DNA of 64,000 nucleotides from Comamonadaceae bacterium (GCA_027488985.1 JAIYAR010000013.1:124001-188000), one strand, 5' to 3'. Positions 19,503 through 28,140 are shown, counted from the stretch's first letter. Notes: generated by a model from the sequence alone, not told the origin. Translations and numbers: made by a program.

Positions 19503-20654
19503 TCAAGCAGTCAGTTCCTTGGCGCTGATCTGGTACTTGAAGTCGTCGGGTGCATACGAGTCCAGACGTCCTGCCGCAGTTTCTGCCACCGGGTACATCA
19601 GGAAGCCCAGCTTGGGGCCTTTGGACTGCGGCAGCACCACGTCATGTGCCACGTTGTAGGCCATCCAGTTGCCTTCCCAGCCGCCGAACAAGCCCTTGTT
19701 CACGGGTGCGACCAGCGGGTTGCTGGCGGACTTGATCCACTCCGGGGTCTCCTGGCGCATGACCTTGGCCACGTCGGCAGGGTCCATGCCCACCCAGCCA
19801 TAGCCTTTGAGGTAAACCTCGGCACGGCAGTGCTGCGCACCTTTGAGGCTGGCAGAGTTGCCACCCAGCTCTCGGTAGCCGAAGGCGCTCGGTGCCACAC
19901 GCAAGCCATACACATCACGTGCAGGCACGCCGGCGGCGCGGCACAGGCCTACGAACAAAGCGTTCAAATCGGCGCACTTGCCGCCGAGGTTGTTGGTCTC
20001 CAGCATGGTCTTGATATCACCTTCACCACAACCGCGCACCTTGGGCTCGCGGTAGGTGTTGGTCACGATCCAGTCGTAGATCTTTTGCACTTTCTCTACA
20101 TCGGTCTTTGCGCCACCGGTGGCTTCCTGCGCGGTGGTACGTACGATGCCGTCCAAGGGCAACAAATCAGTAGGCTGGGTCCAGTACTTCAGGGTGGCGG
20201 CATCTTCCGCCGCGGCTGTCCTTTGGCTCCAGTCCTGGGCGCGGCTGCGAGTGCGGATGCGGCTGGTCAGTTCGACAAAAGGCTTGGCCTGGTCGGCCGC
20301 AAAGTCCACAAACAGCATGCGGGCGCCGGTGGCGTTGTCGTCTTCCATGCGGGCACTGCCATTGCTGGCGTAGCTGCTCTCTAGGGACTGCTGCCATTCG
20401 CTGTTGATGGAGGGCACGGGCACCCACAAGCGGGTGGCGCCTTGGGCCTTGGTGATGTCAACGCGCGTGGTCACTTCAAAAGTGCGCCAGGCAGCGGGTT
20501 TGGGGCTGAATTGGCGCTCGATTACAGGCGCAGTTTGTGCAAAATTGATAGCAGGCAGCGCACAGCTGGCGAGCGCTACCACCGAATTCTTCATAAAGTT
20601 TCGGCGTGCGGCATGTGTGTTTTTGCCAGTGGCAATAGTGCTTTGATCGGTCAT
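19503..20654 (-). CDS. Secreted transglutaminase-like cysteine protease-fold protein
   Basis: A 383-residue exported protein with signal region RRNFMKNSVVALASCALPA. The transglutaminase core has a full Cys-His-Asp set: GGKCADLNALFVGLCRAAG (Cys near 227), QHCRAEVYLKGYG (His) and WVGMDPADVAKVM (Asp). Such proteins may act as peptidases or amidases in the periplasm, and the substrate is unknown. It is first gene of a minus-strand run down to 12502. The DNA of its signal peptide resembles the dispersed element (20541-20580). Confidence 0.87.
   Translation of the reverse strand: MTDQSTIATGKNTHAARRNFMKNSVVALASCALPAINFAQTAPVIERQFSPKPAAWRTFEVTTRVDITKAQGATRLWVPVPSINSEWQQSLESSYASNGSARMEDDNATGARMLFVDFAADQAKPFVELTSRIRTRSRAQDWSQRTAAAEDAATLKYWTQPTDLLPLDGIVRTTAQEATGGAKTDVEKVQKIYDWIVTNTYREPKVRGCGEGDIKTMLETNNLGGKCADLNALFVGLCRAAGVPARDVYGLRVAPSAFGYRELGGNSASLKGAQHCRAEVYLKGYGWVGMDPADVAKVMRQETPEWIKSASNPLVAPVNKGLFGGWEGNWMAYNVAHDVVLPQSKGPKLGFLMYPVAETAAGRLDSYAPDDFKYQISAKELTA
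20541..20580. repeat. Degenerate copy of dispersed palindromic element (copy I)
   Basis: Its reverse complement contains AGCGCTCGCCA, then TGCGC, then CTATCAATTTT, in the same order and spacing as copy E. Arms are eroded. Here the element lies in the opposite orientation relative to the gene, yet still encodes hydrophobic signal-peptide residues (VALASCALPAIN). Confidence 0.5.
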
Positions 20655-20803
20655 TCTGAATTTTCCCGGTGGGTGGTCTGGCCGCCTTCCCTGCGCGGCG
20701 CGGGGCGCTGCACGGCGACGAAGAAGCGATTATCCCCTGCTGCCTGTATATTCAGCCCTCGCTCTCCTTCCCGACCCCGCAACGGCCCCTGGCCGCCATC
20801 CCC

Positions 20804-22963
20804 TTGAGCTCCGATTTTTCCTCCCTGCCGCCAGCCAGCGCCGCCCTGGCACAGCACGCCCTGCGCGCCTTTGAACAGGTAGTAGGCAGCACCAGCGGCT
20901 TCAGGCGTCGCGCTGGCCAGCACCAGATGGCCGAGACAGTGGCCGCCACCCTTGCGCAGGCCGACATCGGTGAGCACCCCAACCCCACCAAAGCCATTGC
21001 GGTTATCCAGGCGGGTACCGGCGTGGGCAAAAGCGCGGCTTATGCCAGCACCGCCATTGCCATGGCACTGGAGCGCAAGACGCGTGTGATCATCAGCACC
21101 GCCACCGTAGCGCTACAAGAGCAGCTGATGACTAAGGACCTGCCGGCTCTGGCCCGCAGCATGGACCAGCCTTTTGCCTACGCACTGGCCAAGGGCCGCG
21201 GGCGTTACGTGTGCAAGGTGAAGTTGGAGCGACTGGTGGGTAGCGGCGCGGCCGAAGACGATTTGTTTGACGACGACCTGCCACAGCCCAAAGTGAGCGC
21301 GCTGTCGCAAGAGGCCATCGAAGAACGCCGCCAAGCCCTTTTTGAGGGCATGGCTCACAAGCTGGCTGTGGCCAGCTGGGATGGCGACCGCGACAACCTG
21401 GCCGACACGCCGGACCCGCGCGACTGGTCTGCCGTGGCCGCCGAACGCCACACCTGCACCGCACGCCATTGCCCCCGCTACAAGGAGTGCAGCTACTACA
21501 ACGCGCGCACCAAACTCGCCGAGGCCAATGTCATCGTGGCCAATCACGACTTGGTGTTGGCGTCCTTGGGCATGAAAACCCTGCCCGACCTGGACAACTG
21601 CTTAGTCGTTTTTGACGAAGGCCACCACCTGCCGGCTGTTGCCCTGGACCAGTTCTCCAGCGCCATGGACCTGTCCAACCTGCGCTGGCTGGACAAGCTG
21701 CCCAAAACCATGACCGAGGTGGCCGGCAAATTGGCCCTGCACTTGGGCGAAGATGTGCAGACAGTAACCAGCCAGCTCAAGGGAGCCCTCACCTCGGTGG
21801 CCCGCATGGCCATGGACTTGGTGTGGGCCCACACCGGCCAGGACGCCCACGGCGGCGGCAAAGACGGCACGCTGCGCTTTGCCAACGGCGTGTTGCCCGA
21901 AGCCTTGCACGAGCCGGTGCGACAGATCCAATCTCAGGCCACTGGCCTGTCCAAAGCGCTGGAGGCCCTGGGTGTGGACGTGAAAGCCATCGCCAAAGAC
22001 GATCCGTCCCAAGCCGTGCTGTGCGCCCAGCTCTATGCCCAACTGGGCGGCATTGCGCCGCGCTTGGGCAGCCTGGTGAGCACCGCCAACTTGCTGCTGG
22101 AGCATGGTGACCAGCCCCTGGCCAAGTGGCTGCAAGCCGAGAGCGAGAACGGCTACCTGACCATGACAGCGCATGCCTGCCCCATCGTTCCCGGCGACTT
22201 GCTGCGGCAGTTTTTGTGGAGCCAGGTGCGAGGTGCCATCGTCACCAGCGCCTCGCTCACCAGCTGCGGAAGCTTTGACTACTTTTTGAAGGAAGCAGGT
22301 CTTGCCAACAAGGACTACGTAACCGCCCTTGAAGTGGCCAGCCCTTTCAACTACGCCCAACAAGGCAGCCTGACGGTGGTGCAGACAAAGGCTGACCCCA
22401 AGCACGCAGATGCCTACACCGCCGAGATGGTGCGCGCACTCATGGATGACATGGAGCAAGTTAAACGCGGCGCGCTGGTGCTCTTTACCAGCCGCGCCCA
22501 GATGCGCACCGCGTCTGAGGCTGTGCCCGGCCACATGATGGACATGGTGCTGGTGCAAGGCACCCAGTCCCGCACGCGGCTGCTGGCTGCACACGCCGAG
22601 CGGGTGGAAAGCGGTTTGCCCTCGGTGCTGTTCGGCCTGCAGAGCTTTGGCGAAGGACTGGATTTGCCCGGCGCTTTGTGCGAAACCGTGTTCATCGCCA
22701 AGCTGCCCTTCGCACCGCCTAGCGACCCGGTGGATGAGGCGCGTGCCGAGTGGCTACGCAGCGTAGGCCGCGACCCGTTCAACGAACTGGTCATCCCGGC
22801 AACCGGAGTGAAACTGCTGCAATGGACCGGACGCGCCATTCGTACCGAGGAGGACCGCGCGCAGGTCATCTGCTATGACAAGCGGCTCACGCAAACCAGC
22901 TACGGAAAGCGGATGTTGGCGGGATTGCCTCCCTACAGGTTGGTGGCGCGGCCTTTGAGATAA
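20804..22963 (+). CDS. dinG: ATP-dependent DNA helicase DinG
   Basis: An XPD-like superfamily 2 helicase with an iron-sulfur cluster, resolving damaged or R-loop-bound DNA. Walker A is AGTGVGKSAAYAS and the DEAH-like box is VVFDEGHH. Four cluster cysteines appear in YVCKVK, HTCTARHC and YKECSYY. Helicase C-terminal motifs include FGLQSFGEGLDLPG and QWTGRAIRTEEDRAQ. The open frame starts at GTG 20669, but that leaves only 14 bp to the divergent gene. TTG 20804 gives 719 residues, matching E. coli (716), so I prefer it with moderate confidence. Confidence 0.92.
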   Translation: MSSDFSSLPPASAALAQHALRAFEQVVGSTSGFRRRAGQHQMAETVAATLAQADIGEHPNPTKAIAVIQAGTGVGKSAAYASTAIAMALERKTRVIISTATVALQEQLMTKDLPALARSMDQPFAYALAKGRGRYVCKVKLERLVGSGAAEDDLFDDDLPQPKVSALSQEAIEERRQALFEGMAHKLAVASWDGDRDNLADTPDPRDWSAVAAERHTCTARHCPRYKECSYYNARTKLAEANVIVANHDLVLASLGMKTLPDLDNCLVVFDEGHHLPAVALDQFSSAMDLSNLRWLDKLPKTMTEVAGKLALHLGEDVQTVTSQLKGALTSVARMAMDLVWAHTGQDAHGGGKDGTLRFANGVLPEALHEPVRQIQSQATGLSKALEALGVDVKAIAKDDPSQAVLCAQLYAQLGGIAPRLGSLVSTANLLLEHGDQPLAKWLQAESENGYLTMTAHACPIVPGDLLRQFLWSQVRGAIVTSASLTSCGSFDYFLKEAGLANKDYVTALEVASPFNYAQQGSLTVVQTKADPKHADAYTAEMVRALMDDMEQVKRGALVLFTSRAQMRTASEAVPGHMMDMVLVQGTQSRTRLLAAHAERVESGLPSVLFGLQSFGEGLDLPGALCETVFIAKLPFAPPSDPVDEARAEWLRSVGRDPFNELVIPATGVKLLQWTGRAIRTEEDRAQVICYDKRLTQTSYGKRMLAGLPPYRLVARPLR

Positions 22964-23047
22964 GCCGACAGAGTTGCTCAGCAAGCCCAAATACCTCCAT
23001 GAAAGACATTTGCTGAAAATCAATTGAATCGTATCAACTGTATTCAG

Positions 23048-23087
23048 AAGTGCACAAACCAAGCGATTCGCTTGGCTCCTTGCACTT
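23048..23087. other. Two-tier inverted repeat between convergent genes
   Basis: The outer arms AAGTGCA and TGCACTT are perfect. Nested inside is a perfect dyad, CCAAGCGA-T-TCGCTTGG. It lies between the ends of dinG and the PAS-GGDEF gene. No T tract follows, so it is not a classical terminator. It could still end transcription from both sides, or mark the edge of the low-GC segment. Confidence 0.5.
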
Positions 23088-23094
23088 ATCGCTT

Positions 23095-24021
23095 CTAGCG
23101 AATTGGAAATGAATACTCAATACGATTCTTTCCATTCACTTTTGCTTTGTATAGCATCTGATCAGAGAGATATATCAAGTCTTCAACGCTGTCTTCTTTG
23201 CGCGGGATTGTCATGGACACGCCCATACTGATAGTCAAGTACGGACCGATTGGAGAGCTTCGATGTGGAATCTTTAGATCGAGAAACTCTCGTATCAGGC
23301 ATGTAGCTCTGTCGATAACTTCTTTCTCCGACATGTCACACCAAACCACTGCGAATTCTTCGCCTCCATAGCGGGCACAGAAATCACTTGGGCGCTTTGC
23401 ATAGCTCATAAGCAACTTCGCAGTTTTCTTCAGGCAGGCATCTCCTGTTTGATGCCCATTGGTGTCATTGAGCAACTTGAAGAAATCAATATCGATGATG
23501 AGCATGCAAATGGATTTGTTCAGACGTTTGCATCTTCGCCACTCCTGATTCACAAACTCATCAAATGACCTGCGATTCGGAATATCTGTCAGTCCATCCA
23601 GCTTGGCCAATTTCCTGACCTGCTCTTCAGCGAGGATTCGCTCGGAAATATCGTGATGAGAAACAACAAAATATGTGCGTTTATCCATCTCAAGCGGTTT
23701 CACCCGCATCATGAACCAGCGATATTCAGATCCGCCATGGCATGGATACTCCAAATAAAACGCAGATTCGCAACCATCCACAACCCTTTTGATTCCGACA
23801 GCAGCCTTCTTTGCATACCGATCACCAGCGGTTGCTGACCGGTCGCACACATCAAGATAATTAAAGTGGCTCCAGTCTTCCATTGGAAAGGCTGCGTTCT
23901 GTGAGCCGAATTCGCACCAACTCCTGTTGGTATATTGAATATCCCCACGCGCATCTATCACAACAATATGCTCGGGCAGCGCATCAAGAACAAGTTTCAG
24001 AAATTCAAAAGTATCTCGCAT
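23095..24021 (-). CDS. PAS-GGDEF diguanylate cyclase
   Basis: A 308-residue protein with no transmembrane segment. An N-terminal PAS domain spans about residues 8-135 (LPEHIVVIDARGDIQYTN, VVSHHDISERILAEE). The GGDEF domain follows (LDGLTDIPNRRSFDEF), with active site RYGGEEFAVVW. The inhibitory c-di-GMP I-site RPSD lies five residues before GGEEF, so product feedback is expected. The gene is clearly lower in GC than its neighbours and uses many AT-rich codons, suggesting recent transfer. Confidence 0.93.
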   Translation of the reverse strand: MRDTFEFLKLVLDALPEHIVVIDARGDIQYTNRSWCEFGSQNAAFPMEDWSHFNYLDVCDRSATAGDRYAKKAAVGIKRVVDGCESAFYLEYPCHGGSEYRWFMMRVKPLEMDKRTYFVVSHHDISERILAEEQVRKLAKLDGLTDIPNRRSFDEFVNQEWRRCKRLNKSICMLIIDIDFFKLLNDTNGHQTGDACLKKTAKLLMSYAKRPSDFCARYGGEEFAVVWCDMSEKEVIDRATCLIREFLDLKIPHRSSPIGPYLTISMGVSMTIPRKEDSVEDLIYLSDQMLYKAKVNGKNRIEYSFPIR

Positions 24022-24498
24022 ACTTAGACCAAGTTTGAGTTACGTGGTTTGAATCGACAATCTCAGTTTGCTTTCTTCACTTTCAATGGCCAGACGCAGC
24101 GATTCACCTGAAGGGTGCCCACCATGTCTTCGGGAAACAGCATACCTGCTCCTCATATGTCAAAAGCCTTGTCACAACGAGGCGGCAATGAGACTCCCTT
24201 GGACAAGTAGGCCCACTGCCCATGAAGTCATAAAAAGGACTCAAAGTTACGCGGGGGGATGGCTTGCACTGTTTATGTCCGCCCAAGTCGATGTTTTTTT
24301 CAGCCGGCCTTAAGCGCCCACAGCGAAGGTTTTGTAAACCAACGCCGAAAACCACTTACATGCCGCACGGCACCAGAGGTGAAAAAGTCTGCAAAAAATC
24401 GCTCAACACATTGCACGCCTCCCGATGAGTACACCTGTTCGACGTACCAGGCGAAGCCAAAAGACAGCGCCAATGCAAATGGGAGAACACTGCCGGAA
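24022..24498. other. Low-GC intergenic stretch, no supported gene
   Basis: These 477 bp between the PAS-GGDEF gene and the OB-fold gene have lower GC than the surroundings. Short open frames exist on both strands (for example 24300-24533 minus, which begins inside the OB-fold gene), but none has a ribosome site or recognisable protein features. The stretch may be remnant DNA that arrived with the GGDEF gene. Confidence 0.5.
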
Positions 24499-24843
24499 TC
24501 ACCGCGCATCTCTCTCCGGTTCGGCAAGCGCAAGTTGTTTACGTGCCGCGTGGTAGGTGGTAAGCACCTGCGTAGCCACCATGTCCAATGCCGGCCGGGT
24601 GTTACCTTGTTTATCAGTCCACACCTTGGGCGTCAGTGCCCCTGCCAGCGCGACCGCATCGCCGTCGTCCAAGGCCATCAACGCGGCACTGGCCTCGGTG
24701 GCGAAGGCAATCACATTGACGATCAGGCTTTCGCCATCACCCGCAGTGGCTTTGACTTTGGCCAGCGCGAAGCTGCTGCCGTTTTTGCCTTGGCGGGTTT
24801 CAGCCAAACCCACCAAGTGCCCTGCTATCAATCCATCGATCAT
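24499..24843 (-). CDS. Single-stranded DNA-binding-like OB-fold protein
   Basis: A 114-residue protein with the SSB pattern: MIDGLIAGHLVGLAETR, then FALAKVKATAGDGESLIVNVIAF, then GDAVALAGALTPKVWTDKQG. It lacks the long acidic C-terminal tail that recruits partners in true SSB, so it is a short paralogue and not the main SSB. ATG 24843 follows AGGAGTGAGC. It begins 2 bp after the lipocalin stop and is probably translated from the same message. Confidence 0.75.
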   Translation of the reverse strand: MIDGLIAGHLVGLAETRQGKNGSSFALAKVKATAGDGESLIVNVIAFATEASAALMALDDGDAVALAGALTPKVWTDKQGNTRPALDMVATQVLTTYHAARKQLALAEPERDAR

Positions 24844-24845
24844 GC

Positions 24846-25394
24846 TCACTCCTGAGGGCTGGATTCCAAACGCTTCAAATCGAAACCTTGCTGGGCCAGG
24901 CGTGAGAGCAAGGCTTGGTAGGCCACGGGTTCAACTTTGGGGGTGCGCGACAGAACCCACAAGTATTCTCGCTGCGGCTCGCTGACGGCCACCAGCTGGT
25001 AATGTGGGTCCAGATCGATGACCCAGTAATTCCCCCACACCATAGGCAAAAACGACAACCATGCAGGCGCAAAGCGCACCTGCAGTTTGGGGGAGGTGGC
25101 GGGGCCGACCTGTCGGGCAGCACCCAGTGCCTCGGTGGTCTGACCATCCGCCATGATGCAGCGGTTGAACACTTGCACGCTACCGTCTGGTTGGGCTTGG
25201 TAATCCGCACGGGTGTTGCGAGCGCACTTCTTTTGAAAGCTGTTGGGGTATTTGGCAATCTCGTACCAGGTGCCCATGTAGCGGGGCACGTCGAGGGACG
25301 CGATAGTCTGCAGCGCTGGCTGTTCCGCATGGACCCAAGTGGAGCCCGTAGCCCACAACGCCCCCAAGCACACCCAAAGAAGTTTGTTTTTCAT
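24846..25394 (-). CDS. blc: Bacterial lipocalin (Blc-like)
   Basis: A 182-residue envelope protein. The signal peptide is KNKLLWVCLGALWATGSTWVHA (from ATG 25394). The lipocalin signature follows with YMGTWYEIAKYPNSFQKKC, then YWVIDLDPHYQLVAVSEP and YLWVLSRTP. Cleavage after HA gives a soluble periplasmic protein, as there is no clear lipobox. Blc proteins bind lipids or fatty acids. An in-frame GTG at 25409 is an alternative start. Confidence 0.9.
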   Translation of the reverse strand: MKNKLLWVCLGALWATGSTWVHAEQPALQTIASLDVPRYMGTWYEIAKYPNSFQKKCARNTRADYQAQPDGSVQVFNRCIMADGQTTEALGAARQVGPATSPKLQVRFAPAWLSFLPMVWGNYWVIDLDPHYQLVAVSEPQREYLWVLSRTPKVEPVAYQALLSRLAQQGFDLKRLESSPQE

Positions 25395-25446
25395 GGCGGC
25401 AGTATGCACCTGCCCACATCACTTTGCAGTGCGGCGGCGCACCGCT

Positions 25447-25806
25447 CTACAGGGCGTATTCCTTAAGCTGGTGCAAGCTCACGCGCTCCAGCGCCTTGGC
25501 GTGCGTGGCCTCCAGGTGCACCGGCGGCGCCACGCCAGCCTCCAAGGCTTCCAGCCAACGGTTCACACAGAGGCACCAACGATCTCCCGGGCGAAGGCCC
25601 ACAAAGCGGTACTCCGGCCGCGGTGTAACAAGGTCATTCCCGCGCTGTAGCGAATAGGCGAGAAAGTCTGCCGTCACTTTGGCGCACACCACATGGGTGC
25701 CATGGTCATGCGCATCGGTATTGCAGCAACCGTCACGGTAGTAGCCGGTGAGCGGATCGTACGAGCAGGCATGCAGTGCAGTCCCTAAAACATTGAGTGC
25801 GGACAT
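25447..25806 (-). CDS. DUF2237 family protein
   Basis: A 119-residue cytosolic protein recognised by NVLGTALHACSYDPLTGYYR, DGCCNTDAHDHGTHVVCA, GNDLVTPRPEYRFVGL and GDRWCLCVNRWLEA. Several conserved Cys and His suggest a metal or redox site. Function is unknown. ATG 25806 (MSALNVLG) is chosen because it starts right at the family's conserved N-terminus, while the longer frame adds unrelated residues. Confidence 0.87.
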   Translation of the reverse strand: MSALNVLGTALHACSYDPLTGYYRDGCCNTDAHDHGTHVVCAKVTADFLAYSLQRGNDLVTPRPEYRFVGLRPGDRWCLCVNRWLEALEAGVAPPVHLEATHAKALERVSLHQLKEYAL

Positions 25807-25940
25807 GTTGAACTGGCTTTCTATATTCAGGAAAAAGCCCCCCCGTGCACACGGGCGGAGCTGATTCCAGCAAAATCTGGCTATTGGATGCTGCCACAGC
25901 GGCAAGCGCCTTTGTTTCACACGGATATTCAGGACCCGCC

Positions 25941-26117
25941 ATGGAAGAAGACGAACGCTGCTGCGGTACCGGTACCTGCATCATCAACGCGGAAGGTCTG
26001 TGCTGGTGCGGCCAGCGATGGAACGGCACCATGATGTGCCGCCCGGCCCCCGAAGGTGGCAATGCTGTGCCCACCCAACCGGACGATACAGAAGACGCGA
26101 CGGGGGACGCGCCATGA
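25941..26117 (+). CDS. Small Cys-rich protein
   Basis: A 58-residue protein with seven Cys in its first 34 residues (CCGTGTCIINAEGLCWCG, then MMC), suggesting a zinc or iron site. The C-terminus is acidic and disordered. The start ATG 25941 has AGGA 7 bp upstream. It overlaps the next gene by ATGA and heads a three-gene overlapping operon. I do not recognise a named family. Confidence 0.65.
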   Translation: MEEDERCCGTGTCIINAEGLCWCGQRWNGTMMCRPAPEGGNAVPTQPDDTEDATGDAP

Positions 26118-26572
26118 GTACCCCACTCACATCCCCTCCCGCAGGCACTCCCCTGCCCCGCTGGGCAGCCAGACTGGGATACGCCGGACTGATCCCGTTT
26201 GTGGCACTGGCGGCAGCGGCGTGGCTGGCACCCGCTGAGTATCGCTCGCAGGCGGCTTTTGCCTTGCTGGCCTATGGGGCAACGATCGCAAGCTTTTTGG
26301 GTGCGATCCATTGGGGCTTGGCGATGCGCGGGCCACTCACACCGCAACCCGGGCCCTTTGTGTGGGGCGTGTTTCCCAGCCTCGTGGCCTGGGTGGCTTT
26401 GCTGCTGCCCCTGTCCCAAGGGCTGGTGACCATGGCCATGTTGCTGGGCATTTGCCTGGCGGTAGACCGACGCAGTTACCCTGCCTACGGCTTGGGCGAA
26501 TGGCTGGGCATGCGATTGCATCTCACCGCGGTGGCTGCACTGTGTATGTTGGCCGGAAGCCTGGCCACATGA
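26114..26572 (+). CDS. DUF3429 family membrane protein
   Basis: A 152-residue inner-membrane protein with about four or five transmembrane segments: LGYAGLIPFVALAAAAWLA, FALLAYGATIASFLGAIHWG, PSLVAWVALLLPLSQGLV and HLTAVAALCMLAGSLA. The FLGAIHWG block is typical of DUF3429. Function is unknown. ATGA overlaps on both sides show tight translational coupling with the small Cys-rich protein and the TIGR03643 protein. Confidence 0.83.
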   Translation: MSTPLTSPPAGTPLPRWAARLGYAGLIPFVALAAAAWLAPAEYRSQAAFALLAYGATIASFLGAIHWGLAMRGPLTPQPGPFVWGVFPSLVAWVALLLPLSQGLVTMAMLLGICLAVDRRSYPAYGLGEWLGMRLHLTAVAALCMLAGSLAT

Positions 26573-26817
26573 CACTCACAGACGCCGATGTGTCGCGCAT
26601 TGTCGAAATGGCGTGGGAAGACCGCACGCCGTTTGAATCTATTGAGGTGCAATTCGGTTTGAATGAGTCCGCCGTCATCGCACTGATGCGTTCCCACATG
26701 AAAGCCAGTTCTTTCCGGATGTGGCGCAAGCGCATGGCTGGACGGGTTACCAAGCACCGCGCTCTGCGCTCACCCGAGGTGCTGCGGCACCGCGCCAGTC
26801 ACACCCGGCAGGCATAA
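26569..26817 (+). CDS. TIGR03643 family small protein
   Basis: An 82-residue basic protein. The N-terminal block VSRIVEMAWEDRTPFESIE, then FGLNESAVIALMRSHMK, then FRMWRKRMAGRVTKH matches my memory of the TIGR03643 family. It has an HTH-like pattern (LNESAVIALMRSHM) and may bind nucleic acid, but no role is established. It is the last gene of the overlapping trio and is followed immediately by a terminator. Confidence 0.8.
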   Translation: MTLTDADVSRIVEMAWEDRTPFESIEVQFGLNESAVIALMRSHMKASSFRMWRKRMAGRVTKHRALRSPEVLRHRASHTRQA

Positions 26818-26840
26818 AAAAGGCCTGCAAGCAGGCCTTT
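26817..26840. terminator. Bidirectional rho-independent terminator
   Basis: AAAGGCCTG-CAAG-CAGGCCTTT forms a 9-bp perfect stem flanked by A-rich and T-rich sides. It lies between the TIGR03643 gene (plus) and fpr (minus) and can serve both convergent genes. Confidence 0.85.
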
Positions 26841-26873
26841 CGATGGTGAGGCGGCTCTTGAGAGCCTCTGCCC

Positions 26874-27650
26874 TTATTGCTCCACGAATGCACGCTCCAC
26901 CACGTAGTCGCCGGGTGTGGTGGTGTTGCCTTCCTTGAAGCCCTTGGCGTCCAGGATTTCGCGCATGTCTTTGTTCAGGCCGGGGCTGCCGCAGATCATG
27001 ATGCGGTCGGTCGCAGGGTCCAGCGGGGGCAGGCCCAAGTCTTCAGGCAGCTTGCCGGACTCGATCAGGGTGGTAATGCGGCCCTGATGCTCAAACGCCT
27101 CACGGGTCACCGTGGGGTAGTACAGCATCTGGTTGGTGACCATCTCGCCCAGGAATTCGTGCTTGGGCAACTCGTTCTTGAAGTAGTCGTAGTAGGCCAG
27201 TTCATTTACCTCGCGCACGCCATGCACCACGATGACTTTTTCAAACTTCTCGTACGTCTCCGGGTCACGCGCCACGCTCAAAAACGGGGCCAAGCCGGTG
27301 CCACTGCCCAAGAGGTACAGGTTTTTGCCGGGCAAGAGGTAATCAATCAGCAAGGTGCCGGTAGGCTTGCGGCCCACCACAATCTTGTCGCCCACCTTGA
27401 TGTGCTGGAGCTTGGAAGTCAGAGGGCCGTCCTGTACCTTGATGCTCAAGAATTCGAGGTGTTCTTCGTAGTTGGCGCTGACAATGGAATACGCGCGCAG
27501 CAGGGGTTTGCCGTTCTCTTGTTTGAGGCCGATCATGGTGAAATGACCGTTGGAAAAGCGCAGCGCAGGGTCACGCGTGGTCGTGAAGCTGAACAAACGG
27601 TCTGTCCAGTGGTGTACGCTTAAAACTGTTTCTTCCAGAAATGCACTCAT
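26874..27650 (-). CDS. fpr: Ferredoxin--NADP(+) reductase
   Basis: A 258-residue flavoenzyme moving electrons between NADPH and ferredoxin or flavodoxin. The FAD contact is LLRAYSIVSANYEEHLEF near residues 50-67. The NADP nucleotide block YLLGSGTGLAPFLSVARD is near 112-129, with IMICGSPGLNKDM later. The C-terminus GDYVVERAFVEQ is typical of the bacterial subclass I Fpr. The upstream region shared with the thioredoxin gene contains several short dyads. Confidence 0.95.
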   Translation of the reverse strand: MSAFLEETVLSVHHWTDRLFSFTTTRDPALRFSNGHFTMIGLKQENGKPLLRAYSIVSANYEEHLEFLSIKVQDGPLTSKLQHIKVGDKIVVGRKPTGTLLIDYLLPGKNLYLLGSGTGLAPFLSVARDPETYEKFEKVIVVHGVREVNELAYYDYFKNELPKHEFLGEMVTNQMLYYPTVTREAFEHQGRITTLIESGKLPEDLGLPPLDPATDRIMICGSPGLNKDMREILDAKGFKEGNTTTPGDYVVERAFVEQ

Positions 27651-27689
27651 GGGGGCCTTGCTTGAGGGTCAAACTGTGGAGCACCGCAC

Positions 27690-27759
27690 AGGCCACAAAG
27701 GCCTAGGGCGAAACCCTATATTGTAAAACTTCATACCCCTGAAGCCCGTTATATCGATA
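27690..27759. promoter_or_regulatory. Cluster of short dyads between fpr and thioredoxin gene
   Basis: Four perfect inverted repeats occur in 70 bp: AGGCC-acaaa-GGCCT, TAGGG-cgaaa-CCCTA, CTTCA-tacccc-TGAAG and the palindrome ATATCGATAT. The first two share a base and could form competing hairpins in the fpr leader. This is the divergent promoter region. The regulator is unknown. Confidence 0.4.
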
Positions 27760-27771
27760 TTGATTTGAGTC

Positions 27772-28140
27772 ATGAGCCAGCACTTGCCCTTCCACGCTGA
27801 ATCCACCACCGCTCCGCTGCTGGTTGCCTGCCTGTGTGCCCAATGGTGCGGCACCTGCAAGGACTACCAGCCCCTGTTCACTGCGTTGCAGGCCGAGTTC
27901 CCCGGCGCGCGCATGCAGTGGGTGGACGTGGAAGATGATGCCGATCTGGTGGACCCGATTGAGGTGGAAAACTTCCCCACCCTGCTGATTGCCCAGGGTG
28001 AGAGCGCCACCTTCTTTGGCACCGTGACGCCCCACATGGAGACGCTGCGCCGCCTGATCCAATCCAGTGCGGCCCAAGGAGCACCTGCGGTGCGGGACGC
28101 CGAGGTACAAGCTCTGGTTCAGCGCTTGGGCGCGCGCTGA
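27772..28140 (+). CDS. Thioredoxin-family protein
   Basis: A 122-residue thioredoxin-fold protein with active site CAQWCGTCKDYQPLF and the cis-proline block VENFPTLLIA. The CGTC dipeptide differs from canonical CGPC, which usually shifts redox potential. There is no signal peptide, so it is cytosolic. It overlaps the convergent TlpA-like gene by 22 bp at the 3' end and is divergent from fpr. Confidence 0.87.
   Translation: MSQHLPFHAESTTAPLLVACLCAQWCGTCKDYQPLFTALQAEFPGARMQWVDVEDDADLVDPIEVENFPTLLIAQGESATFFGTVTPHMETLRRLIQSSAAQGAPAVRDAEVQALVQRLGAR

Noticed and set aside
20669..20803. GTG 20669 as the dinG start
   Set aside because: It leaves 14 bp to the divergent transglutaminase gene, and the extra 45 residues are not conserved-looking; TTG 20804 gives the family's normal length.
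24300..24533. Minus-strand open frame with one hydrophobic segment
   Set aside because: Its N-terminus overlaps the OB-fold gene, there is no ribosome site, and the protein matches nothing I recognise.
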